This document shows, one piece after another, positions 6,335 through 13,689 of a stretch of 13,689 nt of DNA. Source of the DNA: Acetobacteraceae bacterium (GTDB lineage Bacteria > Pseudomonadota > Alphaproteobacteria > Acetobacterales > Acetobacteraceae). The notes below the pieces were generated by a model. It was not told the origin of the DNA. It searched no databases and saw only the letters and a program-made list of their open reading frames with translations. Position 1 is the first letter of the stretch. Each line of letters starts with the position of its first letter. A program made the translations under genes and the position numbers. The DNA lies in the NCBI GenBank assembly GCA_003164305.1, contig PLSZ01000160.1, positions 13,389-27,077 of the forward strand, in the 5' to 3' direction.

Positions 6335-6487
6335 AACTTACTGACGTTGGCAGGCGGCACGCCATGGATGGCCCGGCACCAACCTCAACCACGCGCTTGA
6401 ATCCGTGCCCCGCGAATTCATCTTCCACGGATGACGGGAAAGTGAAAAACTCCGCCCACCCGCCGACCCTTGTCCGCCTCCCGTCCG

Positions 6488-7888
6488 CTACGCGACCGGG
6501 TCGCCGAGGTATTTGCGGTAGAGGATTTTCAGCGGCCGTTTCACGTGCAGGCGGTCGGCCCAGTCGCGGGCGACGTCGGTGGCGGAGGCGAGCCACTCGG
6601 CGGCGTGCCATTCGAGGTAGCCAACGGGGTTGCGCCGGAAGTAGCGGCGGCGGAACGCACGCCATTGTTTGAACGTCTTCACGCCGGACGCGCCGGCCAA
6701 CTTCGCGACGATCGGGGTAAAATGCGGGTATAGCCCCATGTTGCGCAATTCCGCGGTCATGAAATTGCCGATCAGGATCGCGTCGAAGTAACCCAGTTTC
6801 ACCGCGGCCATCAGCGAGCGCGCGGGCGCGTGAAACGCGATGCCGCGCAGTTTGGCCTCGCTTTTTCCTTGCGCGGCGGGGTTGATCCAGATGAGGCGGG
6901 ATTGGCCGCCGACGTTGAACTCGAGATAGTCCATGGTGGGCTTCAGGATTTCGATCGACTGGAAGAACGCGGTCAACGCCGACCATTCCTCCTCGGTCAG
7001 CTGCGTTGTCCAGTCGTCGTCGGATGTGGCGTCAGTGATTTGGCTGACGTCCGAGGTCTGCTCGGGATGCTTGCGTTCGTATTCGCCGGTATCGAGGTTC
7101 ATTTTGACGAAGGGTTCGACGATGCGGATCGCCGGCCTTGTCCAGTGCCGCACGACGTCAGACCAGCCGACCCTGTAGGGATTGGCCCAAATGGCGTCGC
7201 TTCGAACGTAGATGTGCTGCGAGGCTGACGAGACGTAGGACCCGACGCCGAGGGATTCCGCGATCCGCGCCAAAGCCCAGATCATGCCTGGCTTGCGCTG
7301 GTCGGGCGCATCGATCACGCGGTGTCCGGACGCGTCCACCAGATTGAACAGATCGGCGTCGTTCGAGCACAACGCCGCCGCGTAGGTCCGCTTCTTGTCG
7401 TATTTCGCGACGATATCACGAATGAACCGCCGCTCGCCGCACAAAGGCGAATCGTTCAGATCGACGATCAGGCTGTCTCCGGCTTCCACCAGCAGGATCG
7501 CGTCCTGATTTTCGTTATCCAGGCACAGCGCGCGAATACCCGGCGATAATTGCTTCCAGGCGCGATACGGCATGACCTCGACGGTGAAGCCGCGCTTTTC
7601 CATGAATTTCCTGATGTCGTCGCTGTAATGATCCGGCAGCAGGATTTTTTGCTCCGGCCGCAACAGCGGTAGCGACGGCACGTGAAAATGATCCGGATGA
7701 CCGTGTGAAATCCACACGTATTCGCTGGCCTGAACCAGCGCCAGTTCGTCCGCCGTCAGTGGCCGGTCGAGCCCCCAACTGCCGAAATAGCACGTCCCCA
7801 TCAACCAGGGGTCGGTGACCAATACCGGACGATCGTCTTCACGGAAGGCGATCGATGCATTACCCAGAGTCTCAAATCCAAACCGCAT
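6488..7888 (-). CDS. Metallo-beta-lactamase-fold hydrolase of unknown substrate
   Basis: A 466-residue cytosolic-looking protein with no signal peptide. It opens with MRFGFETLGNASIAF, a UlaG-like first strand. It then has DPWLMG near residue 26 and the metal motif SHGHPDHFH at 61-69, giving His62, His64, Asp66 and His67 as ligands, with a further His69. A later acidic site is NDS at 145-147. These define an MBL-fold metal-dependent hydrolase or oxidoreductase. The C-terminal 200 residues (about 260-466) are beyond the usual single MBL domain and basic towards the end (RAFRRRYFRRN); I cannot name them. The overall build recalls the UlaG and CMP-sialic-acid-hydroxylase-like branches, but I see no Rieske domain. 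It lies 69 bp after the RND pump stop, possibly with its own promoter (see the FNR-like box). Its ribosome site is weak (CGG). The substrate cannot be inferred. Confidence 0.75.
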   Translation of the reverse strand: MRFGFETLGNASIAFREDDRPVLVTDPWLMGTCYFGSWGLDRPLTADELALVQASEYVWISHGHPDHFHVPSLPLLRPEQKILLPDHYSDDIRKFMEKRGFTVEVMPYRAWKQLSPGIRALCLDNENQDAILLVEAGDSLIVDLNDSPLCGERRFIRDIVAKYDKKRTYAAALCSNDADLFNLVDASGHRVIDAPDQRKPGMIWALARIAESLGVGSYVSSASQHIYVRSDAIWANPYRVGWSDVVRHWTRPAIRIVEPFVKMNLDTGEYERKHPEQTSDVSQITDATSDDDWTTQLTEEEWSALTAFFQSIEILKPTMDYLEFNVGGQSRLIWINPAAQGKSEAKLRGIAFHAPARSLMAAVKLGYFDAILIGNFMTAELRNMGLYPHFTPIVAKLAGASGVKTFKQWRAFRRRYFRRNPVGYLEWHAAEWLASATDVARDWADRLHVKRPLKILYRKYLGDPVA

Positions 7889-7947
7889 GACCGGAACCGC
7901 GAGGAATGACGATGATCGCAGTCTCCGTCAAGCCCGGCTTGCAATCA

Positions 7948-7961
7948 TTGATATGGATCAA
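7948..7961 (-). promoter_or_regulatory. Candidate FNR/FixK-type box upstream of the MBL-fold gene
   Basis: On the minus strand TTGAT-CCAT-ATCAA is a perfect inverted repeat matching the FNR/FnrL/FixK consensus TTGAT-N4-ATCAA. It overlaps the last codon and stop of the pump gene and is centred about 66 bp before the ATG of the MBL-fold gene. With activation from -41.5 the transcript would start about 25 nt before that ATG. The hexamer at the expected -10 position is poor (GAGACT); GATCAT a little further on is better but displaced. No other such box is seen in the window. The match is directly visible; binding is inferred. Confidence 0.45.
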
Positions 7962-10900
7962 CAACCCGGGTCGGGTGAGCGCGCCAACACCTCGGGCGGC
8001 TCCCGGTTCACCGAAGCCGCGACGAGGCGCCGATGCCGCCGCGGCCGCGCCAGGAATTGCTTCGCCCGTTCCCGCCAGGTCTGGAACACCACGTACAGCA
8101 TCGGGATCAGGAACACACCGATGCAGGTCGCGACGATCATCCCGGCGAACACCGCCGTACCGACCGCGCGCCGACTCAGCATCGCCGCGCCCTCAGCCCA
8201 GACCAGGGGGATCAACCCGACGATGAAGGCGATCGAGGTCATCAGCACGGCGCGAATCCGCATCCGACCGCCCAGCAGCGCGGCTTCCTGGATCGACATC
8301 CCGGCCTCACGCAGTTCCTTGGAGAACTCGACGATCAGGATGCCATTCTTCGCCGCCAGGGAAATCAGCACGACCATGCCGATTTGCGCGTAAAGATCCA
8401 ACGAAAGTCCCGATATCAGCAAGCCGCCGAACGCCCCGAGCACGCCGACCGTCACGGTCAACAACACCGGGATCGGAATCATCCAGCTTTCGTACAGCGC
8501 CACCAGAAACAGATACGCGAACAGAACGGCCAGCGAGAGGATGCCAAATGTCTGGCCTTCCGCCGACTTCTCCTGATACGCGGTGCCCGACCATTCATAG
8601 CCATATCCGGCCGGCAGGGTGCGCGCGGAAATCTCCGCCATCGCCTTCAACGCGTCGCCGGAGGACACGCCCGGTTTGGGTCCGCCATTCACCGTGACGG
8701 CGCGATAATTGTTGAACCGGCTAATGACCTGCGGACCAAGCACGTACCGCGTCGTCGCCAGCGAGCCCAACGGGATCATGTCGCCGGCCTTGTCTCGCAC
8801 ATAGATCTTGTCGATCGCGGATACATCGCTGCGATCGCCCGCCTCGGCCTGCAAGATGACCTCCCACGTGCGGCCATAAAGATTGAAATCGTTGATGTAA
8901 TAACCGCCAAGCGCGCTTTGCAGCGTGTTAAAAACGTCGGATACCGAGACACCCAATGCCTGCGCCTTGTCGCGATCGATATCGAGCCAGATCGAAGGAT
9001 TTGACGCGGTAAACGTGGCGAACACCCGGTTCAGCCGCGGGTCCTGATTGGCGGCGCTGACCAGGCCGCCCATCACGCTCGCCATCTCCACCGGATCACG
9101 GCCTTCGAGATTTTCCAGTTGAAACTCAAAGCCGCCGCTGGTCGCGAGGCCGATAATCGGCGGCAGGCTGAACGGGAATATATTCGCCGAGCGGATCCGG
9201 CTGACCCCGCCGAAGACTCGGCCGATCACCGCTCGCGCGCCATCGGACGCCGCCAGGCGGTCCTGGAACGGTTTCAGCCGCACCACCAGGAACGCCGAGT
9301 TCGACTGATTGCCGCCATCCAGCAGCGAAAAGCCGACGATCGACAGCACGCCCTCGACCTGGGACATCGGCCGTACGAGGTCCTCGACCTGCCGCACCAC
9401 CTCCCGCGTGCGCGACAGGGAGGCGCCGTCGGGCAACTGGATCGAAACGAAGAACGCGCCCTGATCCTCTTCCGGCAGGAACCCGGTCGGCGTTTGTTTC
9501 CCCAGCAACCAGATGCCGCCGCCGGCCGCCGCGATCACCACCAGACTTAAAATGGACACGCGCAACAGCGGCCGCACGATCGAAGCGTAGCCGTTACAAA
9601 CGCCGATGATGCCGTCCAGCATCCAGCCCAGAGGGCCCTTTGGATGGCCGTGATGGCGCAGGAAGACGCCGCACAACGCCGGCGATAAGGTCAGCGCGTT
9701 GAGCGCCGAAATCAGCATCGCCACGCTGATCGTCACCGCGAACTGCCGGAACAACGTGCCCGACACGCCCGGAATGAAACCGATCGGCACGAACACCGAC
9801 AGCAACACCAACGAGATCGCGATGACAGGCCCGGTGATCTGCGCCATCGCCTTTTTGGTGGCGGCTTTGGGGTCGAGGTCGGGTTCCTCCGACATCACCC
9901 GCTCGACATTCTCCACCACGACGATCGCGTCATCGACGACGATGCCGATGCCCAACACCATCGCCAGCAGCGAGATCGTATTCAGCGAAAACCCGAACGC
10001 CATCAGCAGCGCGATGGTGCCAATCAGGCTGACCGGGATCGCCACGATCGGAATGATCGTCGCGCGCCAGTTGCCCAGAAACAGGAACACCACCAGCACG
10101 ACGAGGCCGAAGGCGATCAACAATGTCGACTGCACCTCGGCCATCGTCGCGGCGACGAAGCTGCTGCTGTCGTAAAACACCCGCGCCTTAAGGCCGGACG
10201 GAAAGCGCGACTGCAAATCGTCGAGCGCCGCCTGCACCGCGGCGGAGGTCTTCACCGCGTTGGCGCCCGGCGCCAGATACAGCCCGATCGACACCGCCGG
10301 CTTGCCGTTCAAGCGGCTTTCGGTGTCCATGTTCGCGGCGCCGAGTTCCACCCGCGCGACATCGCTGACCCGCAACACCGAGCCGTCGGGATTGGCGCGC
10401 ACCACGATGCGGCCGAATTCCTCAGGTGTCGTCAGGCGGCCTTGCGTGGCCACGTTCATCTGGAACTGCGTGCTGTCTGGAGTCGGCCGCGACCCGATGC
10501 GTCCCGTCGCCGCCTGGACATTTTGTTGCTGAATCGCGTTGATGATGTCGGATGGCGCCAGGCCCAACGCCACGATCCGGTTCATGTCGAACCAGATCCG
10601 CATCGCGTAATCCAACCGCCCGAACAACGTCGCGTCACCCACGCCCGGCGTCCGCGCCAGCCGGTCGAGCACGTTGATGGTCACGTAATTGCTGATGTAC
10701 AGCGGCGTTTGCTCGCCCGTTTCGCTGTAGACCTGCAAGAACTCCAGAATCGCGGTTGAGCGTTTGCGCACCGTGACACCCTGATGCTGCACATCCGTCG
10801 GCAACCGCGCCAACGCCGCCTGCACCCGGTTGTTCACGTTGACGGTATCGACGTCCGCGTTGGTGCCCAGATCGAACGTCACGCCGAGGCTGTAACTGCC

Positions 10901-11158
10901 ATCGTTGGCGCTGTTCGACTTCATATAAATCATCCGATCCACACCAACGATCGCCGCCTCCAGCACCTGGGCGACCGTTGCCTCCACCACCGAGGCCGAG
11001 GCGCCGGGAAAACTGGTGGAGACCGTGACCTGCGGCGGCACGATGTCGGGGAACTGCGACAGCGCGATCCGCTGATACGCCAGCACGCCGGCCAAGGTCA
11101 TCAGAATCGAGATGACGATCGCCAGTCTGGGCCGATCGACGAAAACGCCCGAGATCAT
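7958..11158 (-). CDS. RND efflux pump, inner-membrane permease (HAE1/AcrB type)
   Basis: A 1066-residue protein, the normal length for a hydrophobe/amphiphile efflux RND transporter. TM1 is near 10-28, the first TM block near 342-495, TM7 near 537-553 and the last block near 870-1025. Two large periplasmic loops lie between, and the second half repeats the first. The proton relay is intact: Asp409 and Asp410 in [16 protein letters not shown], Lys937 in [12 protein letters not shown] and Arg969 in RAVLMTS, corresponding to AcrB Asp407, Asp408, Lys940 and Arg971. It should act as a trimer driven by proton influx and export drugs, bile-salt-like detergents or other amphiphiles; the substrate is not readable. 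It starts 4 bp after the adaptor gene's stop, so the two form one operon. No outer-membrane factor gene is present. The C-terminal tail is basic ([13 protein letters not shown]). Confidence 0.95.
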   Translation of the reverse strand: MISGVFVDRPRLAIVISILMTLAGVLAYQRIALSQFPDIVPPQVTVSTSFPGASASVVEATVAQVLEAAIVGVDRMIYMKSNSANDGSYSLGVTFDLGTNADVDTVNVNNRVQAALARLPTDVQHQGVTVRKRSTAILEFLQVYSETGEQTPLYISNYVTINVLDRLARTPGVGDATLFGRLDYAMRIWFDMNRIVALGLAPSDIINAIQQQNVQAATGRIGSRPTPDSTQFQMNVATQGRLTTPEEFGRIVVRANPDGSVLRVSDVARVELGAANMDTESRLNGKPAVSIGLYLAPGANAVKTSAAVQAALDDLQSRFPSGLKARVFYDSSSFVAATMAEVQSTLLIAFGLVVLVVFLFLGNWRATIIPIVAIPVSLIGTIALLMAFGFSLNTISLLAMVLGIGIVVDDAIVVVENVERVMSEEPDLDPKAATKKAMAQITGPVIAISLVLLSVFVPIGFIPGVSGTLFRQFAVTISVAMLISALNALTLSPALCGVFLRHHGHPKGPLGWMLDGIIGVCNGYASIVRPLLRVSILSLVVIAAAGGGIWLLGKQTPTGFLPEEDQGAFFVSIQLPDGASLSRTREVVRQVEDLVRPMSQVEGVLSIVGFSLLDGGNQSNSAFLVVRLKPFQDRLAASDGARAVIGRVFGGVSRIRSANIFPFSLPPIIGLATSGGFEFQLENLEGRDPVEMASVMGGLVSAANQDPRLNRVFATFTASNPSIWLDIDRDKAQALGVSVSDVFNTLQSALGGYYINDFNLYGRTWEVILQAEAGDRSDVSAIDKIYVRDKAGDMIPLGSLATTRYVLGPQVISRFNNYRAVTVNGGPKPGVSSGDALKAMAEISARTLPAGYGYEWSGTAYQEKSAEGQTFGILSLAVLFAYLFLVALYESWMIPIPVLLTVTVGVLGAFGGLLISGLSLDLYAQIGMVVLISLAAKNGILIVEFSKELREAGMSIQEAALLGGRMRIRAVLMTSIAFIVGLIPLVWAEGAAMLSRRAVGTAVFAGMIVATCIGVFLIPMLYVVFQTWRERAKQFLARPRRHRRLVAASVNREPPEVLARSPDPGC

Positions 11159-11162
11159 CGGC

Positions 11163-12356
11163 TCAGCGCTCGCCGACTTTGACGGCCGCAGGGGCGGGCG
11201 TGACCGGACCCGGCGCCACCGGCATGCCCGGCCGCGCCCGTTGCAGCCCTTCCAGGATCACCGTCTCGCCCTGCTTCAGCCCACCGGCGATCACCGCCAG
11301 AGTCGCCGTCGATTGGCCCAACTGGATCGGCCGCCGCTCCACCTTGTTATCGGCGCCAACGACGAAGACGTAGTTGCCGCTTTGATCCGACATCACCGCC
11401 GCGCGCGGAACGCCCAGAGCAGTGACCGGCTGTACGCCCTCGACCAGAGCGGAGACGAAAGCGCCGTCGATCAGCGTGCGCTCCACCCGGCGGCCTGGTT
11501 CCGGCGTGCCGCGCACCGGATTGGGCATCACGGCGCGCACCAAAATCGTATCGGTACCAACGGAAACCGAGGGATCGACGTAATCGATCTTGCCGCTCTG
11601 ATCGTAGGGCGTTCCGTCAGGCAGCTTCAGCCGCACCTGCACGGCGTTCAGGCCGCCGCGATCGGCATAGCGAGCGCGCAGATCGCTCAACAGCCGGACC
11701 GCGACCGGAAATGTGACGTACATCGGGTCCTGGCTGACGATGAACGCCAGCGGTCCGCTGCTGAGCGAGACGACGTTGCCCGGCGTGATCGACGTGCGGC
11801 TGATCTCGCCATCGATCGGCGCGTGGATTTCGGTGTAGTCCAGGTTGATGTGCGACTGCCGCAGCGCCCCCTGCGCCGAGGCCAGTTGCGCCGCCGCCGA
11901 GCGTTGCGCCGCCACCGCGTCATCGACGTTGGATTTCTGCCCGGCGGGGGTGCCGAGAAGCGTCTGCGCCCGGTTCAACTGGATCGTCGCGTTCGCCAGC
12001 CTTGCGCTATTATCCGCGACGGCGGCTTCCTTCTGCGCGAGGTCGGCCTCGAACGGGCCGCGTTCCAGTTTGTAGAGCAGATCGCCGGCGTGAACTTCCG
12101 TACCCTCGACGAACAGCCGCTGTTCCAGGAACGCGGTGACGCGGGCGGTAACCGCGACTCGCTGGATCGCCTGGACCCGGCCGATGAATTCGGACGTTTC
12201 GGTGATGGTTGCGGGCTGCACTGTGACGACGCCGACCGCCGGCGGACCAGGTGGCGCCTGCGCGAACGCGGGCCCGGCGAGGGTCAGGAGGGCCAGCGCG
12301 ATCGTTACGGCTCGGCGCGATCGGGCGTGAGCGGCCAGGTCGCGCCACATAGGCAT
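11163..12356 (-). CDS. RND efflux periplasmic adaptor (membrane fusion protein)
   Basis: A 397-residue adaptor of the HlyD/AcrA family. It has a signal peptide ([12 protein letters not shown], cut near FAQ at about 32) and no lipobox Cys, so it is unlikely to be a lipoprotein. The two halves of the lipoyl/barrel-sandwich domain are near 60-100 ([17 protein letters not shown]) and 170-205 ([20 protein letters not shown]). They flank an alpha-hairpin (about 103-168) that reaches the outer-membrane channel. A beta-barrel follows (about 205-290), then a membrane-proximal part with [18 protein letters not shown] near 316-333. I start it at the ATG at 12356 (a second ATG follows at 12350) although no clear ribosome site precedes either. 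Starting further upstream would translate an extragenic repeat. It links the pump encoded next to it to an unseen outer-membrane factor. Confidence 0.9.
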   Translation of the reverse strand: MPMWRDLAAHARSRRAVTIALALLTLAGPAFAQAPPGPPAVGVVTVQPATITETSEFIGRVQAIQRVAVTARVTAFLEQRLFVEGTEVHAGDLLYKLERGPFEADLAQKEAAVADNSARLANATIQLNRAQTLLGTPAGQKSNVDDAVAAQRSAAAQLASAQGALRQSHINLDYTEIHAPIDGEISRTSITPGNVVSLSSGPLAFIVSQDPMYVTFPVAVRLLSDLRARYADRGGLNAVQVRLKLPDGTPYDQSGKIDYVDPSVSVGTDTILVRAVMPNPVRGTPEPGRRVERTLIDGAFVSALVEGVQPVTALGVPRAAVMSDQSGNYVFVVGADNKVERRPIQLGQSTATLAVIAGGLKQGETVILEGLQRARPGMPVAPGPVTPAPAAVKVGER

Positions 12357-12395
12357 CAAGGCAAGCGGTCGGGGAGGAAAATATCCGCCTTGTCC

Positions 12396-12501
12396 CGTCA
12401 TCCTCGGGCTCGACCCGAGGATCTCTCGACGCGCCAAGGAAATCAACCGCCCGACAGGGTGTCCGGGCTGGCCGATCATCGGGTCGAGCCCGAGGATGAC
12501 G
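12396..12501. repeat. Paired extragenic palindromic elements in inverted orientation
   Basis: Two 27-bp units, 12396-12422 and 12475-12501, are reverse complements of each other at 26 of 27 positions. Each is itself a hairpin, CCTCGGG-CTCGA-CCCGAGG in the left copy. They face each other across 52 bp, giving a 106-bp compound element like enterobacterial BIMEs or REP pairs. They sit between the MaoC-like gene and the adaptor gene. Read as protein on the minus strand they give VILGLDP and REILGSSPRMT, a signature I associate with spurious N-terminal extensions in alphaproteobacterial annotations. A role in transcript ends or mRNA stability is possible but not shown. Confidence 0.8.
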
Positions 12502-12589
12502 TTCGCGGGAAATCTTTTCGCGTTCGCCGGCCTTATGGTGATGCCTACGCGGTCGAGCCGGACCATGACGAGAGATGGAAGACCGCGCA

Positions 12590-13042
12590 TCATGCCGGCT
12601 GCTTGCGCATCATCGCCTGGCGGCGGCAGATCGCGACCATCTCATCGCGCTGGTTGAAGCAGGTGTGCTCGAACTCGACGATGCCGACATCGGGGCGAGA
12701 TTTGCTCTCCCGCATGCTGATCACCTTGGTGCGCGACCGCAGCGTGTCGCCGGCGAACACCGGTTTGGGAAAGCGCACGTCGGAAAATCCCAGATTGCCG
12801 ACCGTGGTGCCGATCGTCGTATCGTTGACCGAGACGCCGACCATCAGGCCCAGGGTGAAAATGGAATTCACCAACGGCTTGCCGAACTCGGTTTTGCTGG
12901 CGAACTCGGCGTCCAGGTGCAACGGCTGCACGTTCATCGTCATCGTCGTGAACAGCACGTTGTCCGCCTCCGTGACGGTGCGCGTCCACGGATGCGTGAA
13001 CTCCTGATCGACCGAGAACTCCTCGTAATACAACCCAGCCAC
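12590..13042 (-). CDS. MaoC-like hot-dog dehydratase (enoyl-CoA hydratase family)
   Basis: A 150-residue single hot-dog protein. The start is placed at the GTG at 13042, giving VAGLYYEEF, because GGGGG lies 5 nt before it and related proteins open in this way. The longer ATG frame from 13129 would cross the prfC terminator and adds Arg/Gly/Ala-rich residues. The core reads RTVTEADNVLFTTMTMN, then VQPLHLDAEFA (His42), LVNSIFTLGL, GTTVGNLGFSDVRFPKPVFAGDTL and a C-terminal VEFEHTCFNQRDE. Classical R-hydratases use an Asp five residues before the His (D-x-N-P-x-H). Here that place holds Asn37, which I believe is common in this MaoC subgroup. The likely role is reversible hydration of an enoyl-CoA-type thioester in acyl-CoA or dicarboxylic acid metabolism; the substrate is not identifiable. 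It lies 126 bp after prfC, beyond a terminator, so it probably has its own promoter. Confidence 0.82.
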   Translation of the reverse strand: MAGLYYEEFSVDQEFTHPWTRTVTEADNVLFTTMTMNVQPLHLDAEFASKTEFGKPLVNSIFTLGLMVGVSVNDTTIGTTVGNLGFSDVRFPKPVFAGDTLRSRTKVISMRESKSRPDVGIVEFEHTCFNQRDEMVAICRRQAMMRKQPA

Positions 13043-13047
13043 ATGAA

Positions 13048-13052
13048 CCCCC
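13048..13052 (-). promoter_or_regulatory. Ribosome binding site deciding the MaoC-like GTG start
   Basis: GGGGG on the minus strand is followed by TTCAT and then GTG at 13042. An ATG two bases upstream of the GTG is in another frame, so GTG is the start that fits both the ribosome site and the family's N-terminus. Confidence 0.6.
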
Positions 13053-13115
13053 GTGTGATTTGATTTGGGCGCCGGTTTCCCCCGGGCTCCGCGCGCCGCG
13101 CACTTTGCCGCGCCG

Positions 13116-13138
13116 AAAAATCCGGTCAAGCGCCGGAT
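13116..13138 (-). terminator. Rho-independent terminator of prfC
   Basis: On the minus strand ATCCGG-CGCTTGA-CCGGAT forms a 6-bp stem with a 7-nt loop, followed directly by TTTT. It lies 31 bp past the prfC stop and before the start of the MaoC-like gene. Confidence 0.7.
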
Positions 13139-13168
13139 GGCGGCGGCACGGTCGGGACGTTTGCTTCC

Positions 13169-13689
13169 TCAGGCGGCGATCGTTTCCACCCGCACGTCTT
13201 TGATATCTCGAAAAGTCAGGCCTGGAGCCAGTTCCTCAGCCCGGCGCATCATGAACGCCGAACTGGCGAGGAACACCGGATCGCCATCCACATCATCACA
13301 GATCGCGCTCCGGTTTTCATCCATGAATTTCGTCAACGCGGCGCGATCGTCGGAGGAAATCCAGCGGGCGAGATTATAGCTCGATTGCTCGAACCCGATC
13401 GACACCCCGTATTCCGCGCCGAGCCGGGCTTTCAACACATCCAACTGCAACACGCCGACGACGCCGACCATCGGCGCCGCGCCATCGCGCGGACGGAACA
13501 ACTGCACGACGCCTTCCTCGGCCAGTTCGACCAGCGCCTGGCGCAGCTTTTTCGCCTTCATCGCATCGTCCAGCCGCACCCGGCGGAGGATTTCCGGGGC
13601 GAAGTAGGGCACCCCGGTGAACGTCAGATCCTCCCCGTCGGTCAGCGTGTCGCCAATCCGTAAAGTGCCGTGGTTGGGGATGCCGACGA
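13169..13689 (-). CDS. prfC: Peptide chain release factor 3, C-terminal part (gene runs off the right edge)
   Basis: The last 172 residues of RF3, entering from the right edge and ending at the TGA at 13169. The visible part begins VGIPNHGTLRIGDTLTDGED and continues FTGVPYFAPEILRRVRLDD, then LAEEGVVQLFRP, VGVVGVLQLDVLKARL, YNLARWISSDD and a closing region. This follows E. coli RF3 (NHGTIQIGDT, FTGIPNFAPELFRRVRLKD, EEGAVQVFRP, VGAVGVLQFDVV, TARWV) in order and spacing. It covers the end of domain II and domain III. The GTPase domain lies outside the window. RF3 is a translational GTPase that removes RF1 and RF2 from the ribosome after peptide release. It is the only gene here with a plain housekeeping role, and a terminator follows it. 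Confidence 0.95.
   Translation of the reverse strand, partial: VGIPNHGTLRIGDTLTDGEDLTFTGVPYFAPEILRRVRLDDAMKAKKLRQALVELAEEGVVQLFRPRDGAAPMVGVVGVLQLDVLKARLGAEYGVSIGFEQSSYNLARWISSDDRAALTKFMDENRSAICDDVDGDPVFLASSAFMMRRAEELAPGLTFRDIKDVRVETIAA

Larger units (their letters stand above)
5956..6487. other. Intergenic region between two minus-strand genes, containing a dispersed repeat
   Basis: This 532-bp gap holds no credible gene. The part next to the CoxL-like gene (5956-6150) contains a perfect 10-bp palindrome CGGTGCACCG (5996-6005), 41-50 nt before that gene's ATG, and a GGGC-GCT-GCCC hairpin (6056-6066). The central part is bounded by inverted TTACCACYAAGACACTAAG repeats (6153-6334). The part near the MBL-fold gene contains GTTGG (6346) and CCAAC (6379-6383) enclosing GCCATGGATGGC, an imperfect hairpin. 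A minus-strand frame through it reads GPSMACRLPTSVSFTTKTL. I believe similar translations recur as spurious ORFs in related genomes, so the dispersed repeat may extend to about 6430. Confidence 0.5.

Noticed and set aside
6346..6383. GTTGG...CCAAC hairpin considered as an integron attC site
   Set aside because: The half-sites are in the inside-out order relative to attC (RYYYAAC...GTTRRRY), and there is no integrase or cassette structure.
6309..6986. Minus-strand 225-codon open frame
   Set aside because: It is a shifted frame over the end of the MBL-fold gene, and its tail (SVSFTTKTLRH) is translation of the CTTAGTGT repeat.
7929..7941. CAAGCC-C-GGCTTG hairpin after the pump gene as a terminator
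   Set aside because: The loop is too tight unless the stem is shortened to five pairs, and no T run follows on the minus strand.
12357..12593. N-terminal extension of the RND adaptor to an ATG at 12593
   Set aside because: The extra 79 codons translate the extragenic palindrome pair and displace the signal peptide far from the N-terminus.
11112..13007. Plus-strand 631-codon open frame
   Set aside because: It lies antisense to the RND adaptor and MaoC-like genes and runs through the extragenic palindromes. Its Arg/His/Asp-rich product is a codon-bias shadow of the opposite strand.

Overview
The window is GC-rich bacterial DNA with long genes and short gaps. Gene content and repeat style suggest an alphaproteobacterium, most likely in or near the Acetobacteraceae. 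The pointers are a beta-helix protein of a type I associate with that group, a relic resembling its Hint-type C-terminus, CoxL-like and PotD-like genes, and a CCTCGGG/CCCGAGG extragenic palindrome. This placement is inferred from memory; no marker gene was compared.

Left part (1-3633). An incomplete gene on the minus strand encodes the N-terminal 267 residues of a repetitive parallel beta-helix protein and runs off the left edge. It is separated by about 800 bp of decayed DNA from two plus-strand genes. That gap holds a probable Hint-domain fragment, a 15-bp tandem duplication and a cluster of G(C/T)CAACGCA repeats. The plus-strand genes are a stand-alone formyltransferase resembling the hydrolase domain of 10-formyltetrahydrofolate dehydrogenase, and a periplasmic PotD-like solute-binding protein with no transporter genes beside it.

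Middle and right part (3634-13689). Every gene lies on the minus strand. In transcription order they are prfC (release factor 3, C-terminal part), a MaoC-like hot-dog dehydratase, an RND efflux adaptor, its inner-membrane RND pump, a metallo-beta-lactamase-fold protein, and a molybdopterin-binding large subunit of the xanthine dehydrogenase/CoxL-like family. The adaptor and pump are 4 bp apart and form an operon; no outer-membrane channel gene is visible. prfC is closed by a rho-independent terminator. A paired extragenic palindrome lies between the MaoC-like gene and the adaptor. A perfect FNR/FixK-type box (TTGAT-N4-ATCAA) lies between the pump and the MBL-fold gene. A probable interspersed repeat with inverted TTACCACYAAGACACTAAG ends lies between the MBL-fold gene and the CoxL-like gene.

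I see no CRISPR array, tRNA, rRNA, intact insertion sequence or recognisable defence or biosynthetic cluster. The most unusual material is in the gaps: the FNR-like box, the Hint relic, the repeat cluster before the formyltransferase gene and the two dispersed repeats. The genes look like ordinary accessory metabolism and efflux.
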